DNA of 64,000 nt from Bimuria novae-zelandiae CBS 107.79 (lineage: Eukaryota; Ascomycota; Dothideomycetes; Pleosporales; Didymosphaeriaceae). Shown here piece by piece: positions 58,800 to 64,000 of this stretch. A program made the translations under genes and the position numbers. The notes under the pieces were generated by a model. That model had not been told where the DNA came from, did not search any database, and saw only the letters and a list, made by a program, of their open reading frames with translations. The stretch is taken from positions 1,716,856 through 1,780,855 of the forward strand of contig ML976656.1 in NCBI GenBank assembly GCA_010015655.1. The letters run 5' to 3'. Numbering within the stretch: the stretch's first letter is position 1; the number at the start of each line of letters is the position of its first letter.

Positions 58800-61700
58800 C
58801 TATTACTGCATTAATGAAGATAGTTATAATAGCGTTATTAACGCTTTAAAGACCTCATAGTTATCCTAAATAATTACAGAAACTATACGCCGTAGTTAAA
58901 ATAGCTTAAAATAAGATACTAATTCCTAAAGGTCTAGAATATTATAGACCCAGCGCTAATAGATACACTATAATAGAAACCCGCAATACTAGTACTGCCA
59001 CTAATAAGTAACTACTAACTAAGCGTCGTCTACGTAACCGCGAACCTAAATAACGTGCTAATATTACTATCCTATCTATTAATAGTAGGTGCGAAAGCAT
59101 ATAGAGATAATAGCGACTATTATAAAGAATAGCTCGAGATCTATAAGATTACAGACTAAGACTACTAAGAACAAAAGGTAGATCTTGATAATGTAGTTAC
59201 CTTTCTTTTATTTATAATTTCTATATACTTATAGAGTAACTGCTACATCCCTAGAGGTATAATAAAGCAATAGATTAATAACTTTATAATTATAGTTAGG
59301 ATTAACTATTAAGACGAATATTAGCAAGCAAGGGCAAGATACTAAAAAGCTTTCAAGCTAATAAGAATAGCTAGATTATAGGCTATATAGCTATTTAAGC
59401 GTAATTATATAGTTATAGTAGCAGAGACTAATTAGGTTTTAAAGCTTTAAAGGACAAACTTAGTTAAAGAAGACTTTATAAAGGTAGTTATCTATATTAC
59501 ACCTATATAAGTAATAACCTTCTAGCAACATGGAAGTAAAGATATAGCTATCTTATAAAAGTATATAACAAAACTCTTTTAAGACTATATAATCCTATAG
59601 CACCTGATAAAAGGCAAATAAAAGGGTGCTTTTACTACTATAGGTTTATCTTTTTCTAATAGTAGTAAATCTATCTAGGCTATAGACAGGGACGTCTCTC
59701 TTACAGATAAAGTGGTATTATTTAAAAGTTAGGGAAGATCTTAGAATTATAAATAATAAAATAATAGTTAATATACTAAATCTAAATAGTTGCCTTATAG
59801 TTTTAAAATAATAGTAGTTAGTAGTATTTATTGCCCTACTTATAAACTACGCTATAGTCTTTAAGACTATTTCTATGCCTTTTTAGATAAGTAGCTAGAC
59901 TAGTTTAGAGTAAACCTTTTTATAGTATAGCTAGTTAAGCTTAAGCTAGAATATAATACTAAGTTCTAAAAGAAGTTAAGAATAGTAAAGAAACTAAAGT
60001 TTTAAATATTTAAAATTAAATTATCGCATACTCCTACTCTAACTTAAATTACTAAGGCTAATAATAAGTAACTAGATAAACATAAGATCACTAAAATTCT
60101 AGTAAGCTTTAAAGCCGTATCTATCTACACTAACCTAAACACGTACTTAAACACGTACCTATTGCGATGCTTAGCTAAACTTAATTTAGGCATAACTTAT
60201 TATATCTTTAATAATATTAATCGCTTTATCTCTTACTAGCCACCGACGCCGAAGGACTTTATATGGTCAGGAAATACGTAAATATAGATTAAAGGATATA
60301 AAAGTGTCTATCTTAATATATAAAGTATAAGTAGTAATTAAATAATATAGCTAGATAATATTGCCTATTGCCCTAATTTGCTCTATAACCTTATATCGTT
60401 CTAACTACTCCGGACACAAGGCCTTTAGTAGGACATAAAGGTAGATCTAATAACTCTAAAAAGAAAAGATAATACTATACTAGTAGAACTTCGAAAGTTG
60501 CATAGATAGTACGTATTAGAACATAGGATAAGACTAGCAGATGGTACTCCTACTAAAGCTACGTATGCTACCTATAAGACTAACATATGTACTAAATAAA
60601 GACCGCAGAAGGCAAACGCATTAATTTAGTACTAATAATTAAGCTATTTAGGCCCTTAGGCTCTTAAGCTCTTTATATAATAATTTAAAAAAGAAAAAAA
60701 TGAAAGGCCATTCTACTATTAAGTGTAACGCTTGCGGTAAAGTAAAACTAAAATAGTAAATACGCTAGCAAGCTAAGGAGCTAACTAAAGGCCTTAGTAA
60801 GCATGTTGTAGTTAATTTTCACGACTATAAAGTAGATAGCTTAACAAGAGAGAAAAGCTAATTACTAATTACTAATTAATTCTTTAGCTTTATATAGGAC
60901 TTTTACTTCAAGAATAACTACCTAGTACGTTTAATTATTAAATTACTTTGCACCTTTATACTCTTTATAAAAGTATAATATAATACTATAGTAAAAGAAA
61001 TTAAATCTAATAATAAGATCTTCTTTATTAAGGTAGACGTTAAAAAGTAGTGCTTAGCGCAGGAGATTAAGATTAAGTCTTTAGCACTTAATACTTAAGC
61101 ATTAATTAAAGGGGCTAAATGCTTAAAGGGTGCAATAAAAGAGAAAGCGCGTGTAATATAACTTAATTTTAACATACTTTAGCAGATATAGCCTAAAATT
61201 ACCTAAGCTATAGTCTATCTCTATAATAAAACCCTAAACTACGCTAATTAATAGTAATTACTATACGAAGTATTCTTTATAATAGTAGCTTTTTAGAATG
61301 GCGTTATTACCTAACTAAAGAAGCCTAATTAAGCTTACTTAAAAGCTTATAGCTATAAGGCCTTTACTATAATTAATAACACTAAATATAGTAAGAGTAA
61401 GCTCTAGCAATTAGACTTTAAAACTTAAATAGGCTATTTAGTTAGCTATAGATTAATTAATATCTAAAGAATATAGGTTCCCTCCCTAGCAAAGATAATT
61501 AGTACTCGCGATATAATATTTAACGAGGATATAGTAATCTTAAGCTTAACCAAAGACCTAATAGATAACTCTATATATAATATATTAGAAGAAATAGTAG
61601 CCAAGGTATAATTCGTATAGTTACCTCTCTTATTTTAATAAAAGTAAGCTATCAAGTCCTTTTTTAAAAATAAGATAATTAGTACAGCGCTAGGGGAAGA

Positions 61701-63850
61701 GGTTAAAGGAGCTCTTAAGTATAAGTAAGGTAAAAAAAATTAGGTATAAATATCTAACGCCTCTTTTAACACTACTACTAGTAACACTCCTTATATAATT
61801 AATAGCAAGAGTTAATTAGCTTAAACTATTACTAGTAGTATAAATAGGGTAGTTACGAACAAGCCTATATGTTATGAGGCGCTCACACCTTAGTCCGATC
61901 CAGGTTAGGGTGGTAAGGTATCGTGATGCTTTACGGATTATTTAGTAGTATAAGTTAATGCGACACTTAGCGCGAAGCTAGATAATCTAATCTTATAATA
62001 AAGTAAAATAACTATTAGTCTGTATAGGAGAATGTACTTGCACAGAAGATATATAAGTTAACTATAAGGAGTATAATAAAGGAAACCATCCTATATATAT
62101 ATCCTCCTTGTCCCATAGAATCCCACGATGTCCCATATCCTGGCGTCGTGGGATCTCATGGGATTTCCTGGGACGTCACGTGATCGGGGTCACGTGGTCC
62201 CACGGTGTCCCATGGTCTTGGCGTCTGGAACAGCCTGGGACGTTACGTAAGCCTGAGTTGGGGCCCGGATGCCGTCATAAGACTCGTCGTCCCACCGTCG
62301 ACTTCTGGACCGTAACACTATAGGCCGCAGCCTTTATAGTAGTTACTAAAGATAGTAGTAGTAGTAAATATAAAGGGAAAACTCTTAATAAGGCGTAGCT
62401 TTAATAAATAATTATATTAAGTAGGAAGCTATATTAAAGTATGCTCTTAAAGCTACCTATATATTAAATTAAGCTTAAGGATTACCCTCTCCATAATATA
62501 TGAAAAGAAGCTAAGTAATCCTATTTATAAAGCTATAAAAAAAATAAAGTTTTAAAGTAAGATTATAGTAGCTCTAGTAAGAGTATTAGGTTATTAGATT
62601 ATTAACTATATATAGGTATATCCCTATAAGTTTAATAAACACTATTAATTATAAAAATATAAGGCGAGATTAGTAGTGTAAGGTAATTAGTAGTAGCACT
62701 TTAACTTATAAGAAACCTATACTATAACGCTAGCAGGATAATTATTTCGCATGCTTATAGTAATAGCTGCACGATTTAACCTAAAACTAATTTAATACGG
62801 CGTTACAAACGCCTTAGTACATGCAAAACTCGATAGGGAGATCTACATGAGGATGCCTCGCGGATATACGCGAGCGGGCACAGTCCTACAATTGCATAAG
62901 GCACTCTATAGATTACGTATATCTCTATTACTATGGGAGAGGGAGTTCACATCTACGCTCCGTAATATAGGCTTCACCACAGTCTCCTATAAGCCGTGTT
63001 ATCTTATTAAAGATGGCCTTATTCTTTTCTTTTACGTGGACAACTTAATTATTGTCTACTATAAGAATTAAGAGCACGTAGTAAAAAAAGCTATAAGAAA
63101 AATAAGTACTAAGTTTTCCCTTACTAATAGAAAAGACCTATAGCAGTTCCTAGAAATTAAAATTATTAGGAATCGCCTAAAAGAAAGAGTTAGCTTTTAT
63201 AAGCCTTATATATTAATAAAATATCACGGCTTATTAATTGCTATAAGATTTATTATAATACTTTAATAGTAGTAATTAAACTACTCCTACGCACTAGGCT
63301 CGCTAGTAAGACTAAAGTTAATTAGTATTAGTAAAAGATAGGATGAATCCTTTACGCTATAGTAACTACGTAACTAGATATTACTTTTATAAGCTCTTAA
63401 TGATTATAAATCCTATCTAACCTAAGTAAAGAGCCCTAAGCGGCTATTAACTAAGGTTTTCTTTATTTTACTAATACCTAATTATAAGGTCTTTAGCTTA
63501 GGGGTGTAGATACTTTAGAAGTAATAAGTATCGCGTCTTTTATTAATAATACGCTTAACTATAAGAGCTCGAAAGGATATATTATTAAGCTATTTAGTAG
63601 CTTAATTATCTAAAAAGCAACTAAACAGGATACAGTTACTATATTAATAACTAAAGCTAAATTACTAATACTATTACAGGTAGTAAAGGAGGCTCTATTT
63701 ACATTCTAATAATTCAAGGAGCTAAAGGTTAACCTGAGCAATTTCTTTATTATAATTAATTATAATAATTAGAAAATAATTTAACTTATTACTAAAGAGA
63801 ATACTAAGCTGCAGACGAAGCTATGCTATATAAATATATAGAACTTACTA
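58800..63850 (+). pseudogene. Copia 5 Gag-Pol remnant
   Basis: Same domain order as copia 1 with dense TAA/TAG. The best preserved part is RT at 62847-63071: MRMPRGYTRAGTVLQLHKAL then FFYVDNLIIVY, where the catalytic YVDD has become YVDN (a G-to-A type change). RNase H remnants (AKLLILLQVVKEALF) are near 63650. Solo LTR 2 splits it between integrase and RT. It is inactive. Confidence 0.8.
61870..62317. repeat. Solo LTR 2 with 5-bp target duplication, GC-rich core
   Basis: 448 bp from TGTTATGAGGCGCTC to GACCGTAACA, with inverted ends TGTTA/TAACA, flanked by CTATA (61865-61869 and 62318-62322). It sits inside copia 5. Comparison with copia 1 near 20600-20640 shows the surrounding copia sequence continuing on both sides. 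The right half (62105-62310) is GC-rich and full of TCCCA/TGGGA repeats. ATCCCACGA and TCGTGGGAT are an inverted pair, and GTCACGTG occurs twice. A short open frame here (62108-62323) is not taken as a gene. Confidence 0.88.
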
Positions 63851-63853
63851 GCT

Positions 63854-64000
63854 ATTGGCTTCAAACCTGCGCAACACTGCTACGGCTTTCACCGCCATGC
63901 AGTTTGCCTGCGGTTTATTGCGCAGTTTGCCTGTAGTTTGTTGCGCTAGTCCTGATTAGGCTAGCAGGGGACAAACCACGCTCAATAAATACTTCTCACA
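63854..64000. mobile_element. Start of an unidentified element or repeat at the right edge
   Basis: Copia 5 sequence stops near 63853 and GC-rich DNA begins (TTGGCTTCAAACCTGCGC). It contains two tandem 23-bp units, 63899-63921 and 63922-63944, each starting GCAGTTTGCCTG. The sharp change suggests an insertion whose body lies beyond the window. I cannot name it. Confidence 0.45.
63899..63944 (+). repeat. Two tandem 23-bp repeats
   Basis: The units GCAGTTTGCCTGCGG... and GCAGTTTGCCTGTAG... differ at three positions (transitions) and both end in TTGC. They may be subterminal repeats of the unidentified element. Confidence 0.75.

Larger units (their letters stand above)
58529..63853 (+). mobile_element. 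Copia 5, RIP-mutated and 3'-truncated, same family as copia 1 internally
   Basis: It begins TGTCTGATTACATAGCC at 58529 inside gypsy 3. From about 58800 the sequence aligns throughout with copia 1 from 17620 (for example AATTCCTAAAGGTCTAGA; later ATGAGGATGCCTCGCGG). The LTR itself differs from copia 1 except for its first bases. It is interrupted by solo LTR 2 at 61870-62317, and ends at about 63853 in the RNase H region, at a position corresponding to 22163 of copia 1. No 3' LTR is in the window. Confidence 0.85.

Noticed and set aside
62108..62323. 71-codon plus-strand frame
   Set aside because: It lies inside solo LTR 2 in a GC-rich inverted-repeat array and reads out past the LTR end; chance frame.

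Overview
The window looks like a filamentous ascomycete nuclear genome, most probably Dothideomycetes (Pleosporales-like). The evidence is short spliceosomal introns (41-72 bp), fungal-type families (YAT amino-acid permease, DHA1-type MFS, SMP-C2 protein, 2EXR/F-box-like protein, DUF4419, fungal rhodopsin-domain protein, PAQR), and very AT-rich repeat blocks whose retrotransposon frames are full of TAG/TAA where CAG/CAA/TGG would be expected. That is the pattern of repeat-induced point mutation (RIP, CpA to TpA). The assignment is inferred from gene content, not from a database search. No CRISPR array, rRNA or convincing tRNA gene was seen. Two assembly gaps (N) lie at 3954-4733 and 17557-17606.

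Layout. 1-1249: decayed DUF4419 gene running off the left edge. 1915-4949: pogo/Fot1-type DNA transposon (copy 1) with TA target duplication. 5924-7830: intact two-exon MFS transporter (minus). 8981-11028: heavily mutated pogo copy 2. 12039-12474: SnoaL-like gene with a frameshift. About 13580-46540: a 33-kb RIP-mutated nest of LTR retrotransposons. In it a minus-strand copia remnant (copia 3) is split by a minus-strand gypsy (14875-31278, TSD TATAG), which is itself split by copia 1 (17381-22661, TSD ATAGA) and copia 2 (24045-29253, TSD ACTGG). A solo LTR (33845-34044, TSD CTGAA), a plus-strand chromovirus-like gypsy 2 (36189-43642) and a truncated copia 4 (44381 to about 46540) follow.

The gene island at 46590-55740 starts with a 5'-truncated PAQR/haemolysin-III pseudogene. 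It continues with three intact genes: a four-exon SMP-C2 lipid-transfer/C2 protein (minus), and a divergent pair made of an F-box-like protein (minus) and an amino-acid permease (plus). The pair shares a 395-bp promoter that carries a palindromic double GATA site. The island ends in a decayed fungal rhodopsin-domain gene cut off by transposon sequence.

55750-64000 is a second nest: pogo copy 3 fragment, then a reversed fragment of the gypsy 2 family, then copia 5 (internal region of the copia 1 family but with a different LTR). Copia 5 is interrupted by a solo LTR (61870-62317, TSD CTATA) and truncated by an unidentified sequence at the right edge.

The genes do not form a pathway. The main biology is genome architecture: intact genes sit in the middle of GC-balanced islands, while every gene that abuts a repeat block is broken. 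I found no convincing new biological system. The most notable items are the TSD-supported nesting order, the asymmetric pogo terminal repeats, the extra 3' region of gypsy 2, copia copies that share internal DNA but not LTRs, and the palindromic GATA site in front of the permease.
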